Assembly (NCBI RefSeq): GCF_000421545.1
Contig: NZ_ATXF01000006.1
Coordinates: forward strand, 186,001-250,000
Origin: Agromyces italicus DSM 16388
GTDB taxonomy: Bacteria > Actinomycetota > Actinomycetes > Actinomycetales > Microbacteriaceae
Direction: 5' to 3'
Length of the DNA stretch: 64,000 nt
Shown here: positions 21,837 to 29,748 of the stretch, in pieces
Numbering within the stretch: the first letter of the stretch is position 1
Layout of the letters: every line of letters starts with the position of its first letter
Notes under the pieces: model-generated
What the model saw: the letters and a program-made list of their open reading frames with translations, nothing else
What the model was told of the DNA's origin: nothing
Databases searched by the model: none
Translations under genes and position numbers: made by a program

Positions 21837-23513
21837 TTACTTCGCGTCGTCGGCCGGGCCGGCGTGCTTGTCGGCGAACGCCGACACCGCGTCCTCGAGC
21901 GTCGGGTCCTCGCCGCGGGCGAGTGCGGCGTACTCGAGCGCGATGCGCCCGTCGGGCCGCTCGAGCGCCTTCACCCACATGCGCCGGCGCGGCACGAAGA
22001 GCGACACGAGCAGGCCCGCGAGGATCAGCACGGCGAACACGAGCACCCAGATCTGCGTGGGGTCGTGATGGATGTCGAAGCTCGCGAAGCGCGGCACGCT
22101 CTGCGAATAGTCGCCCTCCGAGGCATCCGGAGAGGCGTTCTCGAAGGTGACCGTGCCGAGCCCGTTCGGCAGCTCGGTCGTCTCGCCCGGCATGAGCTCG
22201 ATGGAGTCGACGCCGGTGTCGCCGCCCGTGAGCTGCTCCATGGTCGAGGGGTCGAGCGTGTACACCGAGGTCGGCTTGCCCTCGTTGATGCCGAGGTCGC
22301 CCTGGTAGACGTTGAGCGTCAGCACCGGGTAGACGAGGTCGGGGTAGGTCGAGGCGTAGGCGCCGGTGTCGAGCGTCTCCTGCGTCGGGTAGAAGAAGCC
22401 GACCATGCCGAGCTGCTCGTCCATGCCGTCGGGCACCTTCACGACGCCGATCGAGGTGAGGTTCGCGTCCTGCGGGAGGAACGGCACCGAGTCGGTGAAC
22501 ACGACCTCGCCGTCGGCGTTGCGCACTGTGATCGTCGGGGCGTAGCCGTTGCCGAGCAGGTACACGTCGGTGCCGTGCGTGTAGAGCGGCTCGTTGACCT
22601 TGACGGTGCGGTCGGTGCTCTCCTCGCCCTGGCCTTCGACGGTGACGTGCGCCGTGAAGTCGATGGGCTGACCGAAGGCCTTGCGGTTCTCGGTCTCGTA
22701 TACGGCGTCGAGCTCCTCGAGCGAGAGGCTGTACGGCTGCAGCCGGGTGTCGTCGAAGAAGCGCCCGGGGTTGAACGAGTCGTACGCGGCTAGCGTGTTG
22801 ACGAAGGTCTGACCCTCGACGATGACCCGCTGGCCCGAGAACCCGAAGCCGCCGCCGAAGCCGACCGCGACCAGCACGCCGAGCAGCGCCGTGTGGAACA
22901 CCAGGTTGCCGGTCTCGCGCAGGTAGCCGCGCTCGGCCGAGACCGAGAGCACGCCGCGCTGCTCGTAGCGCTCGACGCGATAGCCGGCCTGGCGCAGCTG
23001 CGTCGTGGCGGTCGCGATCGCCGTCTCGGCGTCGATGCCCTCGGGCGCGGTGCGCTCGGTGTAGCCCGCGAGCCGACCGAGCCGCGCGGGGGTGCGGGGC
23101 GGCCGCGCGCGCAGCGCCTCGAAGTGGTGCTTCGTGCGCGGGATGATGCAGCCGATGAGCGAGACGAACAGCAGCAGGTAGACGGCCGAGAACCACGCCG
23201 AGGTGTAGACGTCGAACATCTGGAAGCCGTCGAGGATCGGCGCCAGCGTCGGGTTGTCGTCGAAGTACTGGGTGACGCCGTTGGGGTCGCTCGAGCGCTG
23301 CGGCACGAGCGAGCCGGGCACGGCGGCGATCGCGAGCAGGAGCAGCAGGAGCAGCGCGGTGCGCATACTCGTCAGCTGCCGCCACGCGAAGCGCAGCCAG
23401 CCGACGACACCGAGCTTGGGTTGGTTGACGGATGCCTCGCCGGGATCGGGCTCGGCCGAGTCGATGTGGTCGGCCGGGCGCGAGGGCGCACCGGGGTCAG
23501 ATCGGGAGGTCAA
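21837..23513 (-). CDS. resB: Cytochrome c biogenesis protein ResB
   Basis: 558 aa. Hydrophobic helices near residues 47-67 and 105-125, LVFHTALLGVLVAVGFGGGFGF, a large extracytoplasmic domain, and a last helix WVLVFAVLILAGLLVSLFV followed by RRRMWVKALE: the ResB/Ccs1 topology. SLVPQRSSDPNGV and GCIIPRTKHHFEALRARPP are family motifs. It partners with CcsB in heme ligation. The likely start is a rare TTG at 23513, inside the last codons of ccdA (17-base overlap); a later GTG (NQPKLGVVGW) is possible. Confidence 0.92.
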   Translation of the reverse strand: MTSRSDPGAPSRPADHIDSAEPDPGEASVNQPKLGVVGWLRFAWRQLTSMRTALLLLLLLAIAAVPGSLVPQRSSDPNGVTQYFDDNPTLAPILDGFQMFDVYTSAWFSAVYLLLFVSLIGCIIPRTKHHFEALRARPPRTPARLGRLAGYTERTAPEGIDAETAIATATTQLRQAGYRVERYEQRGVLSVSAERGYLRETGNLVFHTALLGVLVAVGFGGGFGFSGQRVIVEGQTFVNTLAAYDSFNPGRFFDDTRLQPYSLSLEELDAVYETENRKAFGQPIDFTAHVTVEGQGEESTDRTVKVNEPLYTHGTDVYLLGNGYAPTITVRNADGEVVFTDSVPFLPQDANLTSIGVVKVPDGMDEQLGMVGFFYPTQETLDTGAYASTYPDLVYPVLTLNVYQGDLGINEGKPTSVYTLDPSTMEQLTGGDTGVDSIELMPGETTELPNGLGTVTFENASPDASEGDYSQSVPRFASFDIHHDPTQIWVLVFAVLILAGLLVSLFVPRRRMWVKALERPDGRIALEYAALARGEDPTLEDAVSAFADKHAGPADDAK

Positions 23514-24252
23514 AGCCCGTGATCACCGCCTGCAGTTCGTACATCCAGATGGACCAGATCCCCGTCACCATGAGCACGCCGATGAGGATGAGCAGCGCGC
23601 CGCCCACGAGGTTCACGACGCGGATGTGACGGCGGAGGAAGGCGAGCGACCCCGTCACCCAGCCGAAGCCGGCCGCGACGAGGAGGAAGGGGATGCCGAG
23701 GCCGATGCAGTAGACGAGCCCGAGCAGCACGCCCCGCCACGCCGAGGCCGAGTCGGCGCTGAGCGTGAGCACGACCGCGAGGGTCGGGCCGATGCACGGG
23801 GTCCAGCCGATGCCGAACACGACGCCGAGCAGCGGCGCACCCGCGAGCCCGGTGGCCGGCCGCCAGCTCGGCTTGAAGGTGCGCTGCATGAAGCTGAACT
23901 GCCCCACGAAGACGAGGCCCATGGCGATGAGCAGCACGCCCGCCACGCGGATGATGACGTCGGTGTACTGCATGAGCCACGCCCCGGCGACCCCGGCGAC
24001 GAGGTTGAAGGCGACGAAAACGACGGTGAACCCGGCGACGAAGAGCAGCACGCCGAGCAGCAGCCGTCGGCGGTTGCGGCGCTCCTCCCCGGCGTCGGCC
24101 GAGGCATCCGTGAACCCGCCGAGAAAGCCGAGGTACCCGGGCACGAGCGGCAGCACGCACGGCGAGAGGAACGAGATCAGGCCCGCCGCGAGTGCGATCG
24201 GCACCGCCGCGAGCAGCTGCCCGCTGAGCACGACCTCGCCGACGCCGCCCAC
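23497..24252 (-). CDS. ccdA: Cytochrome c biogenesis protein CcdA
   Basis: 251 aa, six hydrophobic helices, DsbD transmembrane family. It carries reducing power from cytosolic thioredoxin across the membrane. The two redox cysteines lie in FLSPCVLPLVPGY and GWTPCIGPTLAVVL. GTG start; only one base separates it from the resA stop, and it overlaps resB. It should feed electrons to the ResA-like lipoprotein encoded just upstream. Confidence 0.93.
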   Translation of the reverse strand: MGGVGEVVLSGQLLAAVPIALAAGLISFLSPCVLPLVPGYLGFLGGFTDASADAGEERRNRRRLLLGVLLFVAGFTVVFVAFNLVAGVAGAWLMQYTDVIIRVAGVLLIAMGLVFVGQFSFMQRTFKPSWRPATGLAGAPLLGVVFGIGWTPCIGPTLAVVLTLSADSASAWRGVLLGLVYCIGLGIPFLLVAAGFGWVTGSLAFLRRHIRVVNLVGGALLILIGVLMVTGIWSIWMYELQAVITGFDLPI

Positions 24253-24253
24253 G

Positions 24254-24847
24254 CTACGCCTGCTCGGCGAGGAGGTCGTCGATGATCGACGAGAGGATCG
24301 AGGCCTCTTCGAGCTGGCCGAGCACGCGGGCCGCGACGCGGCCCTCCTGGTCGAGCACGATCGTCGTCGGCACGGCCGCCGGCGGCACGCGCCCGGCGAA
24401 GGCGAGCTGCACCTCGCCCTCGTTCACGTCGAGGATCGAGGGGTAGGTCACACCGTAGTCGTCCTCGAAGGATGCCGCGGTGCCGGCCTGGTCGCGCACG
24501 TTGACACCGACGAATCCGACCTTCTCGGGGTCGACCTCGGAGTAGACGTCCTCGAGGATCGGGGCCTCGACGCGGCAGGGGGCGCAGCCGGCGTACCAGA
24601 AGTTGACGACCTGCACCTGCCCCGAGGCATCCGCGCTGTCGTACTCGTCACCCTCGACGGTCTCGCCTGCGAACTCGATCGGCTCGCCCCGCTCATCCGC
24701 GGGGTAGACCGAGATGGTGCCGTCGCCGGCGATGTAGTTCTTGCCGCTGCCCTCGCGGAACTGGTCGGCCAACGGGTCGCTCGCGCACCCCGCGAGGGTG
24801 AGCATGGATGCCACGGCGAGCGCCGCGACGAGTGCATTCTTCTTCAC
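24254..24847 (-). CDS. resA: TlpA/ResA-family thioredoxin lipoprotein
   Basis: 197 aa. Lipobox LTLAGC with lipidated Cys21, then a thioredoxin fold with the redox motif CAPC (Cys88, Cys91) in VVNFWYAGCAPCRVEAP and the cis-Pro segment AVPTTIVLDQEGRVAAR. It acts outside the membrane, keeping cytochrome c heme-binding cysteines reduced, with electrons from CcdA. Its GTG start overlaps the stop of the histidine phosphatase (GTGTGA), so the five genes 25509 to 20725 read as one operon. Confidence 0.9.
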   Translation of the reverse strand: MKKNALVAALAVASMLTLAGCASDPLADQFREGSGKNYIAGDGTISVYPADERGEPIEFAGETVEGDEYDSADASGQVQVVNFWYAGCAPCRVEAPILEDVYSEVDPEKVGFVGVNVRDQAGTAASFEDDYGVTYPSILDVNEGEVQLAFAGRVPPAAVPTTIVLDQEGRVAARVLGQLEEASILSSIIDDLLAEQA

Positions 24848-25509
24848 ACCGCTCCAACGTCCGTCGCCTGTGCGGCGAGACCCGCCGCGGGATCCGTGTA
24901 GCCGACCTCGGCGAAGCGGTGCCCGGCGGCACTGCCCGCGACCCCCTGCATCTCGAGCGTCGTGATGCTCGACAGCGCGCAGCGACGTCGCCGCGGGTCG
25001 TGCGAGAGCCGTTCACCGGCGAGGTGGCGGTGCACCATCCAGATCGGGAGCTGGTGGCTGACGATGACGACGTCGCCGCCGTCGACCGCGTTCCACGCGT
25101 CTTCGATGGCCGCCATCATGCGGGCGGCGATCGAGCCGAAGGGCTCGCCCCAGCTCGGCTCCCACGGGTTCACGAGCAGGCCCCAGTTGCGGATGTCACG
25201 GAGCGCGCCGCCCGGGCCGCGCATGCGCTTGCCCTCGAAGCGGTTCTCGGGCTCGATCACGCGGTCGTCGAGCGTCGGCTCGAGGTCGAACGCCGCGGCG
25301 ATGGGCTCGCCCGACTGCTGGGTGCGCTGCAGCGGCGAGGTGATGAGGGCGGAGACGGGGCGCCCGCGCGCGACGAGGTCGTCGGCCGCGGCCTTCGCCA
25401 TCAGCCGGCCGAGATCGCTGAGCCCGTACCCGGGAAGTCGACCGTAGAGCACGCCCTGGGGGTTGAACACCTCGCCATGGCGCACGAGGTGGATCTGCTC
25501 GGCCGGCAC
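24844..25509 (-). CDS. Histidine phosphatase family protein
   Basis: 221 aa. The catalytic LVRHGEVFNP (phosphorylated His11), ITSPLQRTQQSGEPIA, the acid EPENRFEG and the second His in VIVSHQLPIWM define the phosphoglycerate mutase-like histidine phosphatase superfamily. The substrate is not predictable. It is first in the cytochrome-maturation operon, an arrangement common in actinobacteria. GTG start seven bases after a TAGACT -10 box. Confidence 0.88.
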   Translation of the reverse strand: MPAEQIHLVRHGEVFNPQGVLYGRLPGYGLSDLGRLMAKAAADDLVARGRPVSALITSPLQRTQQSGEPIAAAFDLEPTLDDRVIEPENRFEGKRMRGPGGALRDIRNWGLLVNPWEPSWGEPFGSIAARMMAAIEDAWNAVDGGDVVIVSHQLPIWMVHRHLAGERLSHDPRRRRCALSSITTLEMQGVAGSAAGHRFAEVGYTDPAAGLAAQATDVGAV

Positions 25510-25516
25510 GGGTTCC

Positions 25517-25522
25517 AGTCTA
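25517..25522 (-). promoter_or_regulatory. -10 box of the cytochrome-maturation operon, leaderless
   Basis: TAGACT on the minus strand, seven bases before the GTG of the histidine phosphatase gene. Confidence 0.5.
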
Positions 25523-25557
25523 GAGAGCCCGATCCTTTGAATCCGCCGAGTGAGCGC

Positions 25558-25594
25558 GGGTTGAGGACGGAGCGAAGCGACCGTCTCGACACCC
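25558..25594. repeat. Family A half-element
   Basis: GGGTTGAGGACGGAGCGAAG followed by CGACCGTCTCGACACCC, upstream of the histidine phosphatase gene. Confidence 0.75.
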
Positions 25595-25934
25595 GTCGGT
25601 CGCGGTGCGCCCGACGCAGGAGGACGCGTCGGAATGTGATCGGCGATTCATCGACCCAGTACAGCTCGTGGCGTCCAGCGGCGATGAGGGGCCCAGCTCT
25701 TGGGTGAATGGTTCTCGTTCCAGCCATGCCAGTTCCCCCTCATCGCCGACTTGATGAGGCGCAACTCGCATAGCCCCGAGAGACGTGCCGGCCGTTGGAG
25801 AACCTCGTCGAGCAGAACCGCGAGGCTCTGCTTGCCCGCGTCGTCGCCCCGCATGGCCCGGCCGGGGCCGTGCCAGATGACCGGCGTCAGCGCCCGCACG
25901 ACCGACGTCACTCGGACCATCGCGCGAGAGCGCT

Positions 25935-26028
25935 GGTTTCGACATGCGTCGACTTCGTCGGCGCTACTCGACCGGCGGAGAAGTGCCGCGGGTTTCGAGA
26001 CGCCCTCCTTCGTCGGGCTCCTCAGCCC
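25935..26028. repeat. Two family A half-elements in the same orientation
   Basis: GGTTTCGACATGCGTCGACT (25935) and GGTTTCGAGACGCCCTCCTT (25991) each begin a half ending in CTACTCGACC or CTCCTCAGCCC. Unlike most copies they are direct, not inverted. Confidence 0.7.
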
Positions 26029-26047
26029 GCTCAACGAACTGCTCAAG

Positions 26048-26053
26048 TAGACT
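26048..26053 (+). promoter_or_regulatory. -10 box of aspS
   Basis: TAGACT, eight bases before the GTG start of aspS. The transcript is leaderless or has a leader of about a base or two. Confidence 0.5.
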
Positions 26054-26061
26054 TTCCCGCT

Positions 26062-27411
26062 GTGAACAACCGCACCCTCGTCAAGAACCTCGCCGCGCTC
26101 CCCGACGGCCCCGTCACCGTGTCCGGATGGGTCGAGACGGTTCGTGATCAGAAGAAGGTGCAGTTCGTCATCCTGCGCGATGAGTCCGGCGCCGTGCAGC
26201 TCGTGAACCCCGCTACGCGCGAGCTCGACGAGAGCCAGCAGGGCGACGCCGAGGCATCCGCCCGCCTGGCGACGACCGAGGTGATCTCGGCCCTCGCGCA
26301 CGGCTCGTTCATCACCGTGACCGGCGAGCTCAAGCACGACGAGCGCGTCAAGCTCGGCGGCATCGAGGTCAAGCTCGCGACGCTCGACGTCGTCGCCGCT
26401 GCGAACCCCGAGACGCCGATCGCGGCCGACTCGAGCCTCGACAAGCGCATGGACTGGCGCTTCCTCGACCTGCGCCACCCGAAGCAGAACCTCATCTTCC
26501 GCATCCAGACGACGTTCCTGCACGCGCTGCGCGGCGTCTGGGTCGAGAAGGGTCTCATCGAGATCCAGACCCCGAAGCTCATGGCCTCGGCCTCCGAGTC
26601 GCGCGCCGAGCTGTTCGAGGTCGACTACTTCGAGGGCAAGGCGTACCTCGCGCAGAGCCCCCAGTTCTTCAAGCAGATGGCCCAGGCCGCCGGCTTCGGC
26701 GGCGTGTTCGAGGTCGGCCCCGCGTTCCGCGCCGACCCCTCGTTCACGTCGCGCCATGCGACCGAGTTCACCTCGATCGACACCGAGATCAGCTGGATCG
26801 AGTCGCACGAGGACGTCATGGCCCTCCACGAGGAGCTCATGGTCGCCGGCTTCCAGGCCGTCGTCGACAAGCACGGCGCCGAGATCCAGGAGCTCTTCGG
26901 CATCGAGATCCAGGTGCCGTCGCGTCCGTTCCCGCGCATCCCACTGGCCGAGGCGAAGCAGATCGTCGCCGACCACGGCTACGTCATCCCCCGCGCCGAC
27001 GCCGACATGGACCCCGAAGGCGAGCGCCAGATCTCGGCGTACGTCAAAGAGACCTACGGTCACGACTTCGTCTTCCTCACCGACTACGCGGCGAGCATCC
27101 GGCCGTTCTACCACATGCGCCACGCAGACGACTCGAGCCTCACGAACTCGTACGACCTCATCTACAACGGGGTCGAGATCTCGACGGGCGCGCAGCGCGA
27201 GCACCGCATCGACGTGCTCGTCGAGCAGGCCCGCGACAAGGGCATGGACCCGGAGGAGCTCGAGTTCTACCTCGACTTCTTCCGCTACGGCGTGCCGCCG
27301 CACGGCGGCTTCGGCATGGGCCTGGCCCGCGTCCTGATGCTCATGCTCGAGGAGCACTCGATCCGCGAGACGACGTACCTGTTCCGCGGCCCGACGCGCC
27401 TGCTGCCCTGA
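26062..27411 (+). CDS. aspS: Archaeal-type aspartate-tRNA ligase (probably non-discriminating)
   Basis: 449 aa, close to the archaeal/eukaryotic-type AspRS (about 430-440) and much shorter than the bacterial type (about 590, with a GAD insertion that is absent). An OB-fold anticodon domain (VSGWVETVRDQKKVQFVILRD) is followed by class II motif 1 (GLIEIQTPKL), motif 2 (VFEVGPAFRAD...HATEFTSID) and motif 3 (GGFGMGLARVLML). Enzymes of this type in bacteria often charge both tRNA-Asp and tRNA-Asn and need GatCAB; that is family knowledge, not visible here. GTG start eight bases after TAGACT. Confidence 0.92.
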   Translation: MNNRTLVKNLAALPDGPVTVSGWVETVRDQKKVQFVILRDESGAVQLVNPATRELDESQQGDAEASARLATTEVISALAHGSFITVTGELKHDERVKLGGIEVKLATLDVVAAANPETPIAADSSLDKRMDWRFLDLRHPKQNLIFRIQTTFLHALRGVWVEKGLIEIQTPKLMASASESRAELFEVDYFEGKAYLAQSPQFFKQMAQAAGFGGVFEVGPAFRADPSFTSRHATEFTSIDTEISWIESHEDVMALHEELMVAGFQAVVDKHGAEIQELFGIEIQVPSRPFPRIPLAEAKQIVADHGYVIPRADADMDPEGERQISAYVKETYGHDFVFLTDYAASIRPFYHMRHADDSSLTNSYDLIYNGVEISTGAQREHRIDVLVEQARDKGMDPEELEFYLDFFRYGVPPHGGFGMGLARVLMLMLEEHSIRETTYLFRGPTRLLP

Positions 27412-27459
27412 GTCTCGGCCGAGCCATCCCGCCCGTTTTCATGGCGCGCAACACGGCGG

Positions 27460-27516
27460 TGTCGCGCAAATCGTCGTCATGGCTCGCGAGTGGCGACCGT
27501 TTGCGCGACATCACGA
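27460..27516. repeat. Family B palindromic repeat
   Basis: GTGTCGCGCAAATCGTCG (27460-27477) and its near-inverse CGACCGTTTGCGCGACATCA (from 27494). The right arm overlaps the 3' end of the DUF559 gene. Confidence 0.8.
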
Positions 27517-28437
27517 TGCGGTGCGGGCCGGGCCTGGCCAACCGCGGGCGACGAGGGCCTCGCGCACGCGATCGAGCTGGCGCTCGCGGGCGAGTCCTCG
27601 GTGACGCTTCGTGAAGCGGATGACTCGCCAGCCGAGCCGCGCGAGATCGTCGAGCCGATCGACGTCACGCGAGTACTGACTGTCCTCGGTGCGATGCTGC
27701 TCGCCGTCGTATTCGACGAGCACACGGTACTCGGGATACGCCGTGTCACCGAACGCGAACACCCGGCCGCGCTCATCGGAGATCGGCTGGTTCACGATGG
27801 GCTCGGGCAGTCCCGCCTCGACGAGGTCGAGTCGAAGTCGCGTCTCCTCGGGCGAGTCCGTGCGGGCGCGCACGAGCTCGAACGCGGCGGCCAGTGCGCG
27901 ATGGCCGCGGCGGCCGGCGTGACGCACGACCGCAGCCCGCATCCGCTCGAAGGTCGAGAGCGGATGCTTCCGCCTGAGCAGCGAGTCACCGGCGACGACC
28001 AGCTCGCGCACCGACGACGTCGAGGCGAGCTGGCACCACGCGTCTTCGGGTGAGACGAGGGGCAGGCCGCGCAGCCTGCCGACTCGGGTGCCGCCCGCGC
28101 CCAGCCGGTGGCCGCGCACGCCCTTCCCGCGCGGGATCGCGGCAGGCGCGAACGCGGCGACGTCGAGTTCATCGATCTCGTGGCTCCGCGGTACGACGAT
28201 GCCGAACAGTCGGCATGCGGTGGCATGGCTGAACACCTGGCCCCGCCGCATGACGAGTAGTTTCGCGCGGCAGCGCGCCTCGAGGTCGACAACGGGCGTC
28301 GCGCTGCGAACGCCGTGGAACGGTCTGACAAGATCGCGCCCGCGCAGCCGACGCTCGGTCACCCCGTGCCCGACCGCCCCGGCCGTCGTGAACGCGTGCG
28401 CCTGCAGCTTGTCGGGCAGGGGCGCGTGCGGTCGCAT
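27511..28437 (-). CDS. DUF559 (Vsr-like endonuclease fold) domain protein
   Basis: 308 aa. The C-terminal 110 residues contain YRVLVEYDGEQHRTEDSQYS and RLGWRVIRFTKRH, the catalytic-core pattern of DUF559, related to the Vsr/PD-(D/E)XK nuclease fold. The N-terminal part (GVTERRLRGRDLVRPFHGVR) resembles the AbiEi-like winged helix often fused to it. No biological role has been shown for this family as far as I know. The ATG (MRPHAPLPDK) was chosen; the frame is open upstream only because it reads through two family B palindromes. Family B elements lie on both sides of the gene. Confidence 0.78.
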   Translation of the reverse strand: MRPHAPLPDKLQAHAFTTAGAVGHGVTERRLRGRDLVRPFHGVRSATPVVDLEARCRAKLLVMRRGQVFSHATACRLFGIVVPRSHEIDELDVAAFAPAAIPRGKGVRGHRLGAGGTRVGRLRGLPLVSPEDAWCQLASTSSVRELVVAGDSLLRRKHPLSTFERMRAAVVRHAGRRGHRALAAAFELVRARTDSPEETRLRLDLVEAGLPEPIVNQPISDERGRVFAFGDTAYPEYRVLVEYDGEQHRTEDSQYSRDVDRLDDLARLGWRVIRFTKRHRGLARERQLDRVREALVARGWPGPARTAS

Positions 28438-28540
28438 CCGCCCACCCTGCCGCCCGAGGTCCGCCCGCAGGGCGCGCCCCAGCTCACCTGTGGACGAACT
28501 CCCAGTCCCGCTGCCTGCCAAGGAGAGGAGTCGACCGGCC

Positions 28541-28600
28541 GTGATGTCGCACGAAACGTCGCCACGTTTCGCACATGACGACCGTCTGCGCGACATCACG
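28541..28600. repeat. Family B palindromic repeat
   Basis: GTGATGTCGCACGAAACGTC at the left and CGACCGTCTGCGCGACATCA at the right, inverted. Confidence 0.8.
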
Positions 28601-28639
28601 ATATGAGCGAAGCGCCCGGCCCAGCCCCGGCCCGCGCCG

Positions 28640-28702
28640 GCCGTGATGTCGCACGAAACGTCGCCATCAGCCGAGCACAGCGACCGTTTGCGCGACATCG
28701 CG
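28640..28702. repeat. Family B palindromic repeat
   Basis: CGTGATGTCGCACGAAACGT repeats the preceding copy's left arm. The right arm is CGACCGTTTGCGCGACATCG. The two copies lie about 100 bp apart in the same orientation. Confidence 0.8.
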
Positions 28703-28756
28703 GGCGGGGGCGGGCGAGGGCGGGCGGGGGCGGGGGCGGGGGCGGGCGGGGCGGCG
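28701..28756 (+). repeat. G-rich tract with quadruplex-forming pattern
   Basis: About 55 bases made of GGGCG, GGGGGCG and GGGCGAGGGCG units, with many runs of three to five G separated by single C. It lies 15 bases upstream of the FGE -10 box, in the position of its -35 region. Confidence 0.75.
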
Positions 28757-28784
28757 CCCCATGCCAGCCCGTAGGCTCGAAGCC

Positions 28785-29711
28785 ATGGTCGATCTCACTC
28801 CGCTCATCCGCATCGAGGGCGGCACGTTCCGCATGGGCTCGAACGAGTTCTACGCCGACGAGACGCCGGTGCACGAGCGCGAGGTCGGCGCGTTCGAGCT
28901 CGAGCAGCACCCGGTGACGACCGAGCAGTTCGCCGCGTTCGTCGAGGCGACGGGCTATGTCACGGTCGCCGAGCGGCCGCTCGACCCGGCCGACTTCCCA
29001 GGCGTCGACCCCGCCGACCTCGTGCCGGGCGGGCTCGTGTTCACCCCCACCCCGGGCCCGGTCGACCTGCGCGACTGGCGGCAGTGGTGGCGATGGGGCG
29101 CCGGCGCGAGCTGGCGGCATCCATTCGGCCTCGAGGGCCTCGATGCACTCACCGAGCGCCCGACGCACCCGGTGGTGCAGGTGAGCTTCGAGGATGCCTC
29201 CGCCTACGCCGAATGGGCCGGTCGCCGACTGCCCACCGAGCCCGAGCTCGAGTTCGCCGCGCGCGGCGGGCTCGAGGGTGCGCGTTTCGCGTGGGGCGAC
29301 GAAGAGACGCCCGACGGACAGGTGATGGTGAACCGGTGGCTCGGGCACTTCCCCTACGAGACGAGCGTCGGTCACGCGGGCACCTCTCCCGTCATGAGCT
29401 TCCCTGCGAACGGGTACGGTCTCTACGACGTCACCGGCAACGTGTGGGAGTGGACGACCGACTTCTACACCGAACGGCATGTGCCGCCGAGCACCGCCGA
29501 CGCCGCGGTCGCCGCAGGCACCCGCCCGAACCTGCTCGCCGCGGCCTCGGCCGAGCCCGGCTCGCGCATTCCCCGCCGGGTGCTGAAGGGCGGCTCGCAC
29601 CTGTGCTCGCCCGAGTACTGCCTGCGCTACCGGCCGTCGGCGCGCTCGCCGCAGGCCGACGACACGGCGACGACCCATATCGGGTTCCGGTGCGCCCGAA
29701 CCCTAGGCTGA
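28785..29711 (+). CDS. Formylglycine-generating enzyme (SUMF1/FGE family)
   Basis: 308 aa, the size of Streptomyces FGE. RIEGGTFRMGSNEFYADETP opens the domain, GNVWEWTTDFYT is present, and the copper-binding active-site cysteines are intact in GGSHLCSPEYCLRYRPSAR (Cys274 and Cys279, spaced five apart as in authentic FGE). It oxidises the cysteine of CxPxR motifs in sulfatases to formylglycine using O2. A sulfatase with CSPTR is encoded 3.5 kb away. ATG 28785 was chosen because it is seven bases after TAGGCT and the protein then begins at the domain. Confidence 0.92.
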   Translation: MVDLTPLIRIEGGTFRMGSNEFYADETPVHEREVGAFELEQHPVTTEQFAAFVEATGYVTVAERPLDPADFPGVDPADLVPGGLVFTPTPGPVDLRDWRQWWRWGAGASWRHPFGLEGLDALTERPTHPVVQVSFEDASAYAEWAGRRLPTEPELEFAARGGLEGARFAWGDEETPDGQVMVNRWLGHFPYETSVGHAGTSPVMSFPANGYGLYDVTGNVWEWTTDFYTERHVPPSTADAAVAAGTRPNLLAAASAEPGSRIPRRVLKGGSHLCSPEYCLRYRPSARSPQADDTATTHIGFRCARTLG

Positions 29712-29748
29712 GCCCAGGCCGAAGAATCCGGGGCGGCAAGGGGGGCGC

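Larger units (their letters stand above)
25595..26061. other. Gene-poor interval upstream of aspS
   Basis: About 460 bp. The only notable frame is minus-strand 25648-25920 (90 codons from ATG, containing LTPVIWHGPGRAMRGDDAG). It has no domain I recognise and may be the decayed end of a lost gene; the two other minus-strand frames across 25650-25750 are also open. The interval ends in a double family A element and the aspS promoter. Confidence 0.5.
28438..28784. other. Repeat-filled interval between the DUF559 and FGE genes
   Basis: 347 bp without a gene. It contains two family B palindromes, a long G-rich tract and the FGE promoter (TAGGCT at 28772-28777, seven bases before its ATG). Confidence 0.75.

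Noticed and set aside
25921..27357. The continuation of a long minus-strand frame across aspS
   Set aside because: The portion opposite aspS is a composition shadow; only the part upstream of aspS was kept as a doubtful remnant.
27438..28702. An N-terminal extension of the DUF559 protein to about 395 residues
   Set aside because: The extra residues are translations of two family B palindromes (the peptide GDVSCDITAG appears twice), so the frame is open by repeat composition, not by coding.
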